DNA of 64,000 bases from Vibrio quintilis (GCF_024529975.1 NZ_AP024897.1:3224001-3288000), one strand, 5' to 3'. Numbered from the stretch's first letter, positions 40,334 through 49,006 are shown. Program-made: numbers and translations. Notes: generated by a model not told the origin, from the sequence alone.

Positions 40334-40486
40334 AACCATTAGAAACAGCTAAGTTCAGTTCAGCTCCTCGATTCAGTTTTTTGAAAAAACCCGGGGTTAA
40401 AAACGGGTGAATTTGCTAATAAACAGCCAGCTTTGCTCAAAAAAAAAACGAACGATTAATTTATACAAATTTATTCAAAAAAACTA

Positions 40487-40515
40487 TTGACGCTCTTGCA
40501 CCATATCCGCATAAT
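40487..40515 (+). promoter_or_regulatory. Sigma-70 promoter of the tRNA array
   Basis: TTGACG (40487-40492) and CATAAT (40510-40515) are separated by 17 nt. A GC-rich discriminator (GCGCTCCG) follows, as in stable-RNA promoters under stringent control. It lies about 54 nt before the first tRNA. Confidence 0.82.
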
Positions 40516-40568
40516 GCGCTCCGTTCTTGAGAATATACATATGTATATTTCAGCAAAAGAATATAGAT

Positions 40569-40645
40569 GGCTACGTAGCTCAGCTGGTTAGAGCACATCA
40601 CTCATAATGATGGGGTCACAGGTTCAAATCCCGTCGTAGCCACCA
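40569..40645 (+). tRNA. tRNA-Met (CAU), elongator type, copy 1
   Basis: The 77-nt gene has acceptor GGCTACG paired with CGTAGCC, encoded CCA, T-loop GGTTCAAATCC and anticodon CAT. The paired first acceptor base argues against an initiator tRNA. It is the first gene of the array. Confidence 0.95.
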
Positions 40646-40678
40646 TTTAATACTGACTGTGAGTTCGTATTAATATTT

Positions 40679-40763
40679 GCGGAAGTGGCGAAATTGGTAG
40701 ACGCACCAGATTTAGGTTCTGGCGCCGCAAGGTGTGAGAGTTCAAGTCTCTCCTTCCGCACCA
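40679..40763 (+). tRNA. tRNA-Leu (UAG), copy 1
   Basis: The 85-nt gene has a long class II variable arm capped by a GCAA loop. The anticodon loop TTTAGGT reads TAG. CCA is encoded. Confidence 0.95.
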
Positions 40764-40800
40764 TATTTCAGTGTTTTGAGTATTTCTCGAAATGCATTGC

Positions 40801-40875
40801 AGGTCTATCGCCAAGTGGTAAGGCAACGGGTTTTGATCCCGTCATCCCCTGGTTCGAATCCAGGTAGACCTGCCA
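40801..40875 (+). tRNA. tRNA-Gln (UUG), copy 1
   Basis: The 75-nt gene has acceptor AGGTCTA/TAGACCT, anticodon TTG in GGGTTTTGATCCC, T-loop GGTTCGAATCC and encoded CCA. Confidence 0.95.
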
Positions 40876-40956
40876 ATTTTTCGTTCTCTTTTTAAGAATA
40901 GAAAAAAGAGATTGAAACAAAGAGTCGGATTTATTATATTGTTCCGCTCTGAAAGT

Positions 40957-41033
40957 GGCTACGTAGCTCAGCTGGTTAGAGCACATCACTCATAATGATG
41001 GGGTCACAGGTTCAAATCCCGTCGTAGCCACCA
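40957..41033 (+). tRNA. tRNA-Met (CAU), elongator type, copy 2
   Basis: The sequence is identical to copy 1 over 77 nt, with encoded CCA. Confidence 0.95.
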
Positions 41034-41051
41034 TTTTATTCTCACTACTTT

Positions 41052-41138
41052 GCGGTGGTGGCGGAATTGGTAGACGCGCTAGCTTCAGGTGCTAGTGTCC
41101 GTTAGGACGTGAGGGTTCAAGTCCCTCCCTCCGCACCA
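41052..41138 (+). tRNA. tRNA-Leu (CAG), copy 1
   Basis: The 87-nt class II tRNA has anticodon loop TTCAGGT (CAG), a long variable arm and encoded CCA. Confidence 0.95.
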
Positions 41139-41158
41139 AAGTGAGAATAAATGATTAC

Positions 41159-41233
41159 AGGTCTATCGCCAAGTGGTAAGGCAACGGGTTTTGATCCCGT
41201 CATCCCCTGGTTCGAATCCAGGTAGACCTGCCA
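41159..41233 (+). tRNA. tRNA-Gln (UUG), copy 2
   Basis: The sequence is identical to copy 1 over 75 nt. It is followed by the 77-nt spacer that recurs after copy 4. Confidence 0.95.
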
Positions 41234-41310
41234 TATTTATGTTGTTTAGTCAATTGACTGGACGATGCATTAAAATCTGTTATTTTTGAAATAAATTTTC
41301 GGAAACAGAT
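41234..41310 (+). repeat. 77-nt tRNA spacer repeat, copy A (copy B at 41777-41853)
   Basis: The spacer between Gln copy 2 and Leu-UAG copy 2 recurs between Gln copy 4 and Leu-UAG copy 4 with 3 differences in 77 nt. This shows recent duplication of a Gln-spacer-Leu block. Confidence 0.9.
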
Positions 41311-41395
41311 GCGGAAGTGGCGAAATTGGTAGACGCACCAGATTTAGGTTCTGGCGCCGCAAGGTGTGAGAGTTCAAGTCTCTCCTTCCGCACCA
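41311..41395 (+). tRNA. tRNA-Leu (UAG), copy 2
   Basis: The sequence is identical to Leu-UAG copy 1 over 85 nt, with anticodon TAG and encoded CCA. Confidence 0.95.
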
Positions 41396-41433
41396 TATAT
41401 TTAAGTATTTTGAATCGTTTCGAAATACATTGC

Positions 41434-41508
41434 AGGTCTATCGCCAAGTGGTAAGGCAACGGGTTTTGATCCCGTCATCCCCTGGTTCGAATCCAGGTAG
41501 ACCTGCCA
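41434..41508 (+). tRNA. tRNA-Gln (UUG), copy 3
   Basis: The sequence is identical to the other Gln copies. It lies 38 nt after Leu-UAG copy 2, with a spacer similar to the other Leu-Gln spacers. Confidence 0.95.
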
Positions 41509-41579
41509 TTTTCATATCAATTACGATAAGTGATTGGTAGTTTAAAAATTTGTTTTCTGATGCAACTCATCAGATATGT

Positions 41580-41664
41580 GCGGAAGTGGCGAAATTGGTA
41601 GACGCACCAGATTTAGGTTCTGGCGCCGAAAGGTGTGAGAGTTCAAGTCTCTCCTTCCGCACCA
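41580..41664 (+). tRNA. tRNA-Leu (UAG), copy 3, variant
   Basis: This copy matches the other Leu-UAG genes except for A instead of C at 41629. The change turns the variable-arm loop GCAA into GAAA; both are GNRA tetraloops, so folding should be kept. Confidence 0.95.
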
Positions 41665-41701
41665 TGTATTTAGTATTTTGAATCGTTTCGAGATACATTG
41701 C

Positions 41702-41776
41702 AGGTCTATCGCCAAGTGGTAAGGCAACGGGTTTTGATCCCGTCATCCCCTGGTTCGAATCCAGGTAGACCTGCCA
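41702..41776 (+). tRNA. tRNA-Gln (UUG), copy 4
   Basis: The sequence is identical to the other Gln copies. It is followed by the second copy of the 77-nt spacer. Confidence 0.95.
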
Positions 41777-41853
41777 TATTTATGTTGTTTAGTCAATTGA
41801 CTGGATGATGCATTAAAATTTGTTATTTCTGAAATAAATTTTCGGAAACAGAT

Positions 41854-41938
41854 GCGGAAGTGGCGAAATTGGTAGACGCACCAGATTTAGGTTCTGGCGC
41901 CGCAAGGTGTGAGAGTTCAAGTCTCTCCTTCCGCACCA
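41854..41938 (+). tRNA. tRNA-Leu (UAG), copy 4
   Basis: The sequence is identical to Leu-UAG copies 1 and 2, with encoded CCA. Confidence 0.95.
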
Positions 41939-41952
41939 TAAGTTATATTTTT

Positions 41953-42029
41953 GGCTACGTAGCTCAGCTGGTTAGAGCACATCACTCATAATGATGGGGT
42001 CACAGGTTCAAATCCCGTCGTAGCCACCA
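41953..42029 (+). tRNA. tRNA-Met (CAU), elongator type, copy 3
   Basis: The sequence is identical to copies 1 and 2. It is only 14 nt after the preceding Leu gene. Confidence 0.95.
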
Positions 42030-42052
42030 TATATTAATTGCTATTTCGACAC

Positions 42053-42139
42053 GCGGTGGTGGCGGAATTGGTAGACGCGCTAGCTTCAGGTGCTAGTGTC
42101 CGTTAGGACGTGAGGGTTCAAGTCCCTCCCTCCGCACCA
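42053..42139 (+). tRNA. tRNA-Leu (CAG), copy 2
   Basis: The sequence is identical to Leu-CAG copy 1 over 87 nt. It is the last tRNA gene of the array. I could not find a convincing terminator directly behind it. Confidence 0.95.
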
Positions 42140-42265
42140 GAAATAGCAGTTAGTGATTACTCTCCTGTAGTTAGCTCTCTTATCTTTCTCTTTAAAAAAC
42201 ATTTCATTCATTAGCAGATAAGCTATGTGTGTTGTACCATCCTATTCGCTTCTTATTGGTAACTC

Positions 42266-42327
42266 TTGTCTTTGTCTTTGTCTTTGTCTTTGTCTTTGTC
42301 TTTGTCTTTGTCTTTGTCTTTGTCTTT
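42266..42327. repeat. Hexanucleotide microsatellite (TTTGTC)n
   Basis: Nine perfect TTTGTC units run from 42271 to 42324. A partial unit flanks them on each side, and an imperfect CTTGTC comes just before. It lies 132 nt after the last tRNA and belongs to no reading frame I can support. Confidence 0.95.
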
Positions 42328-42700
42328 AACGGTATTATTCATATCTAAAGCAACAAGTCATTTCACAGGTGCAATTCAGGAACTCTATGGCCCGCTTGAG
42401 CAATGATATCAGGGCTATCAAGACAGCCTCAAACACCAGATAAAAATCCCCCAGAGAGAGCAAAAGAAGAACAGAAAAATCTCATGAATAAACACGTCTT
42501 CAACCAACATCCATCTGATATTTAAATGTGCATTATCCGTCTTTGCATACCATCACTATACTTCTCTCCTTAATTACTGCTCTGAATGCTTTTGATTGAA
42601 TAAGATTTCTTACCCGAAAGATCAACCGAACCGGGTTACCGGTAAATGTTGGCCGATGCGAAAGTACGGAATTGAGAAAGGAAAGATAGAGGTAAAAGTA

Positions 42701-42727
42701 AAAAATCCAGCCTGGGCTGGATTTTTT
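42701..42727 (-). terminator. Terminator of flaC
   Basis: The stem AATCCAGCC/GGCTGGATT with a 2-nt loop has A-run and T-run on its flanks, giving a U-run on the minus strand, 24 nt past the flaC stop. Confidence 0.9.
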
Positions 42728-42751
42728 GAATGCAAGTATCAAAGCTGGCTA

Positions 42752-43888
42752 TTAGCCTAATAATGCTAATGCTGCATTTGGTGCTTGTTTTGCCTGAGCA
42801 AGTACAGAACTTGATGCTTGAGACAAAATCTGAGACTTTGTTAAAGCTGTTGTTTCTTTTGCAAAATCAGTATCTTTGATACGACTTGCAGAAGCATTAA
42901 CATTTTCATCAATATTGTTCAGGTTGCTGATTGCATGTCCAAAACGGTTTTGGAAAGCACCCAGCTCAGCACGGTGACTATCTACATATTGTAAAGCAGC
43001 ATCAACAACAGCAACAGCTTGTTGCGCACCACCAACAGAAGTTACATTGATAGAATCAACTGTAACTTGTTTTGAATCAGAAGACAGACCTAATTCGCTC
43101 GCCAGACTACCACCAAAGTCCAGGTCACCATCAATCCGGTTGTTGTCTGTGAACAATTGAAGTTGACCTTTTTCGTTAACAGATGCAACCAGTTCATCAG
43201 TCTGACCATTGATATATGTAGCAAGTTCTTCGATATCATCACCAGCTTTAGCATTGATTTCGATAGTTTTTTCACCTTCAACTTTATCGTTTAGAGTGAT
43301 TGTCAAATCGTTATCATCGCCACTTACAGACCAGCTTTTACCTTTACCTTCTTCAGCAACATAGCTATGACCACCCATATTGCTGTTGTCACTACGCATG
43401 TCTTTCAGGTTCAGCATAACGGCTTCACCGCTATTAGCACCAATTTGGAAAGATTTAGTTGAGAATGTACCATTCATCAACTTCGCTCCACCAAATGATG
43501 TTGTCTCAGCAACACGGTTTAATTCATCATTTAATGATGTAATTTCTTCCTGGATTGCCTGACGATCAGATTTCGAATTTGAACCGTTTGAAGATTGCAG
43601 AGACAAGTCTCTCATACGCTGCAGAATGCTTGTTGTTTCTTTCATCGCACCTTCAGCTGTCTGGGCAATAGAGATACCATCGTTTGCATTTCGGACAGCA
43701 ACCCCAAGACCACGACTCTGGACATTCAAACGATTCGAAATTTGCAACCCAGCTGAATCGTCCTTCGCGCTATTGATTTTATATCCAGAAGATAAACGTT
43801 CCATTGATGAGTTCATTTGTTGCGTTGCGCTATTCAGATAACGCTGAGCCGTCATCGCTGATACGTTTGTATTTACATTAACCGCCAT
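42752..43888 (-). CDS. flaC: Polar flagellin, FlaC position
   Basis: The 378-residue flagellin runs from the ATG at 43886-43888. It has [28 protein letters not shown] at the N-terminus and [50 protein letters not shown] at the C-terminus. An in-frame ATG at 43960 with GAGAG 5 nt upstream would add 24 residues ([11 protein letters not shown]... GKSIGE); see findings. It lies second after flgL, the place of flaC in V. cholerae, with a sigma-28 promoter and a terminator. AT-rich synonymous codons suggest strong expression; that is inference. Confidence 0.88.
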   Translation of the reverse strand: MAVNVNTNVSAMTAQRYLNSATQQMNSSMERLSSGYKINSAKDDSAGLQISNRLNVQSRGLGVAVRNANDGISIAQTAEGAMKETTSILQRMRDLSLQSSNGSNSKSDRQAIQEEITSLNDELNRVAETTSFGGAKLMNGTFSTKSFQIGANSGEAVMLNLKDMRSDNSNMGGHSYVAEEGKGKSWSVSGDDNDLTITLNDKVEGEKTIEINAKAGDDIEELATYINGQTDELVASVNEKGQLQLFTDNNRIDGDLDFGGSLASELGLSSDSKQVTVDSINVTSVGGAQQAVAVVDAALQYVDSHRAELGAFQNRFGHAISNLNNIDENVNASASRIKDTDFAKETTALTKSQILSQASSSVLAQAKQAPNAALALLG

Positions 43889-43982
43889 AGTGGTTTCTCC
43901 TATTGATTTTCCGGCAGTGCGGAAATTCTTAAATGTTTCTCCGACGTCTCGGATAAACATAGTTCTCTCAAAGTTCAGTCCT

Positions 43983-44009
43983 ATAGCGACTCGTGTGTTA
44001 TTTCCTTTA
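43983..44009 (-). promoter_or_regulatory. Sigma-28 (FliA) promoter of flaC
   Basis: On the minus strand TAAAG (44009-44005), a 14-nt spacer and GTCGCTAT (43990-43983) match 10 of 13 consensus positions, with exact spacing. Confidence 0.8.
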
Positions 44010-44248
44010 GAAAAAAAATAAGCATTTAAGTGAAAAAGATGGAGTAAAGATCACATTGCGACAGAGCACGCAAAATGAATAAAAAAGGAGGAAAAATAGC
44101 TAAAGTTTTTCTGAGAATTGCCGGGGTAGCATAAAGAGAGAAGCCCCTTTTCCTTTGAGAGAACCGGGGCTAGAGAGTTGGTAGCCAGTCCAATGTGGAG
44201 ATCGAGAGAAATAGTCACATTTGGCATACCAGGTGTATGATTCATAAA

Positions 44249-44285
44249 CGTGTGAAACAGGTTTTTTGAGAGAGAGTTTCACACG
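44249..44285 (-). other. Perfect 10-bp inverted repeat between flaA and flaC
   Basis: CGTGTGAAAC (44249-44258) and GTTTCACACG (44276-44285) are perfect complements around 17 nt. It could be a second terminator for flaA or an operator. There is no U-run directly after the arm. Confidence 0.6.
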
Positions 44286-44312
44286 ATTCACTCACCATAC
44301 TTTTACCAAAGG

Positions 44313-44354
44313 GTTATTATCCTAAGCTCACGTCTGAACCAAACAGATAATAAC
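44313..44354 (-). terminator. Hairpin after flaA
   Basis: GTTATTATC (44313-44321) pairs with GATAATAAC (44346-44354), 8 nt beyond the flaA stop. The stem is AT-rich and the U-run is weak, so it may stabilise the mRNA 3' end rather than terminate. Confidence 0.5.
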
Positions 44355-44361
44355 GCCGTTA

Positions 44362-45501
44362 CTACTGCAACAAAGAGATTGCAGCGTTTGGTAATTGTTT
44401 TGCCTGAGCCAGAATAGAAGTACCGGCCTGTTGCAAAATTTGCGCTTTTGTCATCTGGGTTGTTTCCTTCGCAAAATCAGTATCTTTAATACGACTTTTC
44501 GAAGCTTCAACATTCTCCTGAATGTTTGATAAGTTGTTGATACTATGGCTCAAACGGTTCTGTTTAGCACCCAAATCAGCCCGTTCTGAATCAACATACT
44601 TCAATGCTGCATCAAGAATACTGACTGCATTCTGAGAGGTTCCAATCGATAAAATATCTGCCTGATTCACAGTCGTATAAGTGCCTTCGCCATCTTCAAT
44701 GCCAAGCTCAGAGGCCAGTCCGCCGGAAACCGACAAATCACCGGTAATATCAGTTTCACCGATAAAGAGCTGAAGCTGTCCATCATCATTGACAGAAGCT
44801 TTCACCCGCTCATTTTGACCATTGATATACGTCGCAACTTCCTGAATATCATCACCAGGTTTTGCCATGACATTGATTTCAACTTCTTCACCATCTTTAG
44901 TCGTGAATTCCATTTTCAGGTCACGCTTATCAGCCGGAACACCCCAGTCTTCACTCTTCCCGTTTTCACTGGAGAATGTTTTTCCACCCATATGTGGATC
45001 ATCAGCCCGCATACTGGTTAAACCAATAATAATCGCTTCACCTGCATTAGAACCAATCTGGAAAGCGGCTTCGCCAAACGTTCCATTCAATAGTCTGCGT
45101 CCACCAAAAGATGTTGTTTCAGCAATACGGTTTAGCTCATCCTGCAACGCATGAAATTCATCATTCAGTGCCGTACGCTCTGAGTGAGAGTTTGTTCCGT
45201 TTGCAGATTGCAGTGCTAAATCACGCATACGCTGTAAGATACTTGTTGACTCACCCATTGCCCCTTCAGCAGTCTGAGCAATAGAAATACCGTCACTCGC
45301 ATTACGAATGGCAACATCTAAACCACGAGACTGAGAAATCAACCGGTTAGAGATCTGCAAACCCGCAGCATCATCTTTTGCACTATTGATTCGATTCCCT
45401 GAAGATAGACGTTCCATCGATGTATTCAGCTCATCTGTCGCTTTCGTCAGATAACGTTGAGCTGTCATCGCTGACACATTCGTATTTACATTAATGGTCA
45501 T
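44362..45501 (-). CDS. flaA: Major polar flagellin FlaA
   Basis: The 379-residue flagellin is an evident FlaA orthologue. It starts [26 protein letters not shown] and carries [41 protein letters not shown] and the ending [10 protein letters not shown], as I recall for V. cholerae FlaA. It is the only flagellin here with a sigma-54 rather than a sigma-28 promoter, as known for V. cholerae flaA, the flagellin needed for filament formation. It lies directly after flgL and has a structured leader of about 130 nt. Confidence 0.93.
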   Translation of the reverse strand: MTINVNTNVSAMTAQRYLTKATDELNTSMERLSSGNRINSAKDDAAGLQISNRLISQSRGLDVAIRNASDGISIAQTAEGAMGESTSILQRMRDLALQSANGTNSHSERTALNDEFHALQDELNRIAETTSFGGRRLLNGTFGEAAFQIGSNAGEAIIIGLTSMRADDPHMGGKTFSSENGKSEDWGVPADKRDLKMEFTTKDGEEVEINVMAKPGDDIQEVATYINGQNERVKASVNDDGQLQLFIGETDITGDLSVSGGLASELGIEDGEGTYTTVNQADILSIGTSQNAVSILDAALKYVDSERADLGAKQNRLSHSINNLSNIQENVEASKSRIKDTDFAKETTQMTKAQILQQAGTSILAQAKQLPNAAISLLQ

Positions 45502-45872
45502 AGTTTGCTCTCCTATTGAGTTCGCAAGCTTATTGCGAAGTGGTCAGCTTTAACTCTCATTTGGAAGCACTGACCGTAAATAACTTGCCATATCGCTACA
45601 CCATCGATTACAGAATCGATAATATGCTCCATAGTTAAATTAATACAACTTACGTGCCAACTTTTCATGAAATTAAAACTCTTTTAAAATCAACAAGTTA
45701 AAAAAGAAAGCTCACCTAGTAATATTTAAACCAATGATTGAAGTCTTATACTTCAACACGTTGCCGCTTTTTCTTGCCGCTTCTTTGCCACCCAAGGCTT
45801 TGATACCTGAAAAATAACGCTCCCACTATCTCCTTTCGCTCTTATGGCATTGCACATAAGGCACTATGAAAG
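45502..45872. other. flgL-flaA intergenic region with structured flaA leader
   Basis: The 371 nt contain the flaA sigma-54 box and a leader of about 130 nt with a perfect TTCGCAA/TTGCGAA hairpin just before the Shine-Dalgarno sequence. Weak inverted repeats behind flgL (for example CTTATG/CATAAG near 45841-45860) lack a U-run. Confidence 0.6.
45644..45660 (-). promoter_or_regulatory. Sigma-54 promoter of flaA
   Basis: The minus strand reads TTGGCACGTAAGTTGTA. The -24 element TGGCACG is perfect. The -12 element has GT where GC is usual, with the correct 10-nt spacing after GG. Confidence 0.85.
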
Positions 45873-47066
45873 TTAGATATAATTAAACAGCGTTAAGTCT
45901 TTTGTCTTACCAAATGCTTGTTGTGAGGCCTGAAGGGCACGTGTATTTTCATTAAACTCGATCACAGCATCAGCGTAATCGAGATCTTCAAAACTGCTTT
46001 TAGACTTAGCTAAAGTCAGCTTGTAATCCTCGTGCTCGTTTTCCTGGATATCCAGCGTACTTAAACGGGCACCGATATCTGTTCTTACTTTATTCAAATG
46101 AATAAAAGCGGTATGAAATTCTTCCGTCATTTGATGCAGCTTCGCTGTTGAAGAGGCATCAGATACTGAGTTTTCGGAGTATTTCATTGCTTCTTTGAAC
46201 GTATCAAAGATGCTGAAAGTCTTTCGTGGCGTCAGTTCAATCCGGTCTCCGGCTGTAATCTGTCCTTTGACATTAATCGTCAGACCTTCATACTGAATCC
46301 CTGTTTTCGGGTTAAATATATCCGTCTGAACATCGCTGCCATCCTGCTCTAACTGGTAGCCAAATTCGCCATTTCCCATATCAACAAATACGACCGAATA
46401 CTTTGACTCATCATCCGAATCTTCATTGACTGCCCTTTCCAGCAATAACTCAGAACCTTCCTGTAATTCGTAGTCAGGTTCGTAATCCCCGAAAGGATTC
46501 CTAATATCCATAAACACTTTATTCCCTGGATTATTGAAAGGAACTTCCAGAGAATTAGAAATCTTCATTTTTCGCTGATAATCATCACCGGCGTAAGTTA
46601 CATTGCCATCATTGTCCCGGAAAAATGGCTGACTTTTAGGTTTGGTTCCGGCAAAAATATAGTTACTGGATTCATCCTGCTCATTACTTAAATTCAGGAG
46701 GTTATTTGACAGCTCCTCAAGCTCCCGCTCATGAGCCATCCTGTCTTCAGCCGAAAGCGCACCATTAATCATTTCCATGACAGTCCGCTTAGCAACATCC
46801 GCATATTCTTCAGCATTAGAAATAATCGCTTCCTGATGTCCCAGGCGGTTCCTGACCATGACAATCGCATCAAGATACTGGCGGATTTGCTCTTCCTGCT
46901 GCGCAACATTTTGGATGTAATGTGTCGCTAACGGATTATCAGCTGCCGTCAGAAGCTTTTTACCGGACGCAAGCTGCGCCTGGTTATGATGGACCTTTGC
47001 TTCCTGACGACGCAGGTCATTCTGAACGGCCTGATAGTTATGAAAGCTTGAAATGCGATTTAACAT
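45873..47066 (-). CDS. flgL: Hook-filament junction protein FlgL
   Basis: The 397-residue flagellin-like protein starts MLNRISSFHNYQAVQNDLRRQEAKVHHNQAQLASGKKLLTAADNP and ends with the paired helix region DLDYADAVIEFNENTRALQASQQAFGKTKDLTLFNYI. FlgL (HAP3) joins FlgK to the filament. It lies 10 nt after flgK and shares the flgK sigma-54 promoter. Confidence 0.95.
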   Translation of the reverse strand: MLNRISSFHNYQAVQNDLRRQEAKVHHNQAQLASGKKLLTAADNPLATHYIQNVAQQEEQIRQYLDAIVMVRNRLGHQEAIISNAEEYADVAKRTVMEMINGALSAEDRMAHERELEELSNNLLNLSNEQDESSNYIFAGTKPKSQPFFRDNDGNVTYAGDDYQRKMKISNSLEVPFNNPGNKVFMDIRNPFGDYEPDYELQEGSELLLERAVNEDSDDESKYSVVFVDMGNGEFGYQLEQDGSDVQTDIFNPKTGIQYEGLTINVKGQITAGDRIELTPRKTFSIFDTFKEAMKYSENSVSDASSTAKLHQMTEEFHTAFIHLNKVRTDIGARLSTLDIQENEHEDYKLTLAKSKSSFEDLDYADAVIEFNENTRALQASQQAFGKTKDLTLFNYI

Positions 47067-47076
47067 TCACCGACTC

Positions 47077-48951
47077 CTATCTCAACTGCAGGATCGTGTT
47101 GAAAGTGTCATTAGCTGCCTGCATCACTCTTGATGAAGCCATGTAAGCATGTTGGAACTTCATCATGTTCGCGGCCTCTTCATCCAGGTTTACACCGGAA
47201 ATAGATGCAATACGCTCAGATGCAGCTTCTTTTTCCAAACGGGCCACATCCGTCAGACGTGAGGCTGTAGAAGCTTTCAAACCAACATTGGTATTCAGAT
47301 TATGATAAAGGTCGATAATCGTTGTTTCATGATCATCCATTTCTTTATCTGTCTGAATATTTTGCATTTTTCTCAGGTTTCCGTTATCCCCTTCAGAAGG
47401 GACAAGGTTCGCCGTGAATTTATCACTGGGTAAAGCACCGGTTGAAAGCTGGAATATTGTTCCCATCAATTCAACAGGCTCAGAAGGCGGATAAGGCTGA
47501 TCTTTTAAAATCACCTTGCCATTTTTATCCTGAACGGAAAATGTTTGCCCATTACCTGAGATATGTACTTCAAATTCTTTCAGTTCACCGGCTTTGATGA
47601 TTTCAAATGATGCGGTGCCCTGAGCAAAAGTCGTTGATGCTTCGTAACTTTGTGCTGCAATTTCACGTGGGTCATTCATTTCTGTCTGAATGTCTGCCGC
47701 CCCTCTGCGGGTTGGCCGGATAAAAAAGCGTTCCCCTTCTTCAGGTGAGTTGGCAATTTTTATCTTCATCCCATCAAGGTAGATTTCATCATCCACAGGC
47801 GTCAGCCGTTTCTGCTTGCCATTTGGCAATGTCGTGACATATTCATCACCCGTATACAAAAGTGAATACTCGCCACCTTTTAACTGACTGATATCATCAA
47901 TATAAACCGACATATCAGCTTCAGACTGGCTATGTGTGATTACCCGTCTTTTTGCTGAAACATCTGAATTGACATCAGTAAACAGTTCCCGGCCAATTTG
48001 TCCGTCAAGGTCTAACCCCTGGGTCTGTAAATGGTTTACTTTATAAGAGAAGGCAACAGCCAGCCGGCCGATTTCGTCCAGAACATAAGGAATATCTTTA
48101 TCCCGCATATCGAATAAGGCGCCCATTCTTCCCCCTATTTCCTTTGAGGAAATGGCTTTAATTCCCTTGCCTTCAATCATTGCCAGCCGCCGCTGTTGTG
48201 TATCCGGATAGCCGGCAATCATTGTCAGTTTGCTTGCTTCTGTGCCGGATACTAATGTATGCCCATTACCGATATGAACATTAAATCCTTCCGCATTTTT
48301 ACGTGGAGTAACGGTCACCTTGGTATATTCAGCTAACTCACGGACAAGCTTTTCGTGCTGATCCATTAAATCATTGTGCGGCCCCGGAGTTTTCATCATC
48401 AATCGCTGCAAGTCTCTGATTTCTACAGCAAGCTGATTAATTCGGGTAATTCCGTGTTCCAGAGCATTATTCGTTTGCTGATAGCCCCGGTGAATTGTCT
48501 GATAGAATCCGTTCAGATTCGTCGCAATCAAATCCGCCTTTTCTAAAAGGACTTTACGGGCACCAACATCATTTGGACTATCTGCCAAAGTCTTCAGTGC
48601 ATCAAACCAATCATTCAGGTTTTCAGGAATCTTTTTCGACGTAATCGATGACAACATCTTGGTCAACGTATCAAGGTTCTTTTCTATATCTTGTTTATTA
48701 GAAAAATCAGTCGTGGCAACATTTAGCTCTTTGACGGCAAACTGATCCCAGGAGCGGCGAACATTTTCCACATGCACACCCATTCCGTACGTTTGACCAC
48801 CATACTGACGGGGCATATTCACGCCCTGGATTACCGACTGACGACTGTAACCATCTGTATTTACATTAGATATATTATGACCAGTCGTGTTTAACTGCTT
48901 CTGTGCCGTTAACACACTCTGAGTACCAATATTTAACAAATCAGATGCCAT
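47077..48951 (-). CDS. flgK: Hook-filament junction protein FlgK
   Basis: I start at the ATG at 48949-48951, preceded by GGGGGCAGT, giving MASDLLNIGTQSVLTAQKQLNTTGHNISNVNTDGYSRQ and 624 residues. The reading from 49008 begins inside the sigma-54 promoter and is wrong. The C-terminus ISGVNLDEEAANMMKFQHAYMASSRVMQAANDTFNTILQLR is the conserved rod/hook/HAP helix. FlgK (HAP1) sits between hook and FlgL. Confidence 0.95.
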   Translation of the reverse strand: MASDLLNIGTQSVLTAQKQLNTTGHNISNVNTDGYSRQSVIQGVNMPRQYGGQTYGMGVHVENVRRSWDQFAVKELNVATTDFSNKQDIEKNLDTLTKMLSSITSKKIPENLNDWFDALKTLADSPNDVGARKVLLEKADLIATNLNGFYQTIHRGYQQTNNALEHGITRINQLAVEIRDLQRLMMKTPGPHNDLMDQHEKLVRELAEYTKVTVTPRKNAEGFNVHIGNGHTLVSGTEASKLTMIAGYPDTQQRRLAMIEGKGIKAISSKEIGGRMGALFDMRDKDIPYVLDEIGRLAVAFSYKVNHLQTQGLDLDGQIGRELFTDVNSDVSAKRRVITHSQSEADMSVYIDDISQLKGGEYSLLYTGDEYVTTLPNGKQKRLTPVDDEIYLDGMKIKIANSPEEGERFFIRPTRRGAADIQTEMNDPREIAAQSYEASTTFAQGTASFEIIKAGELKEFEVHISGNGQTFSVQDKNGKVILKDQPYPPSEPVELMGTIFQLSTGALPSDKFTANLVPSEGDNGNLRKMQNIQTDKEMDDHETTIIDLYHNLNTNVGLKASTASRLTDVARLEKEAASERIASISGVNLDEEAANMMKFQHAYMASSRVMQAANDTFNTILQLR

Positions 48952-49006
48952 ACTGCCCCCAAAAATATTATTCAACCGGCAAAAACCGGCAACGCTGATT
49001 ATAAAC

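Larger units (their letters stand above)
42140..42751. other. Intergenic region between the tRNA array and flaC
   Basis: These 612 nt contain the TTTGTC microsatellite (42266-42327) and the flaC terminator (42701-42727). The remainder is AT-rich. I see no gene with a ribosome site and no further tRNA remnant. Confidence 0.6.
43889..44361. other. flaA-flaC intergenic region
   Basis: These 473 nt hold, in transcription order, a hairpin after flaA (44354-44313), a perfect 10-bp inverted repeat (44285-44249), the flaC sigma-28 promoter, and a leader shared with flaD. Short open frames inside lack ribosome sites and are not reported as genes. Confidence 0.7.

Noticed and set aside
40569..42139. 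tRNA array considered as part of a prophage or integrative element
   Set aside because: It has a stable-RNA promoter, encoded CCA ends and core genes on both sides. No integrase, attachment-site repeat or phage gene is visible.
42266..42327. Microsatellite considered as a CRISPR-like array
   Set aside because: It is a pure 6-nt tandem repeat without spacers, and no cas gene is in the window.
44051..44291. Short open frames in the flaA-flaC gap (63-64 residues)
   Set aside because: They lack ribosome-binding sites, overlap each other in different frames and have no recognisable domains.
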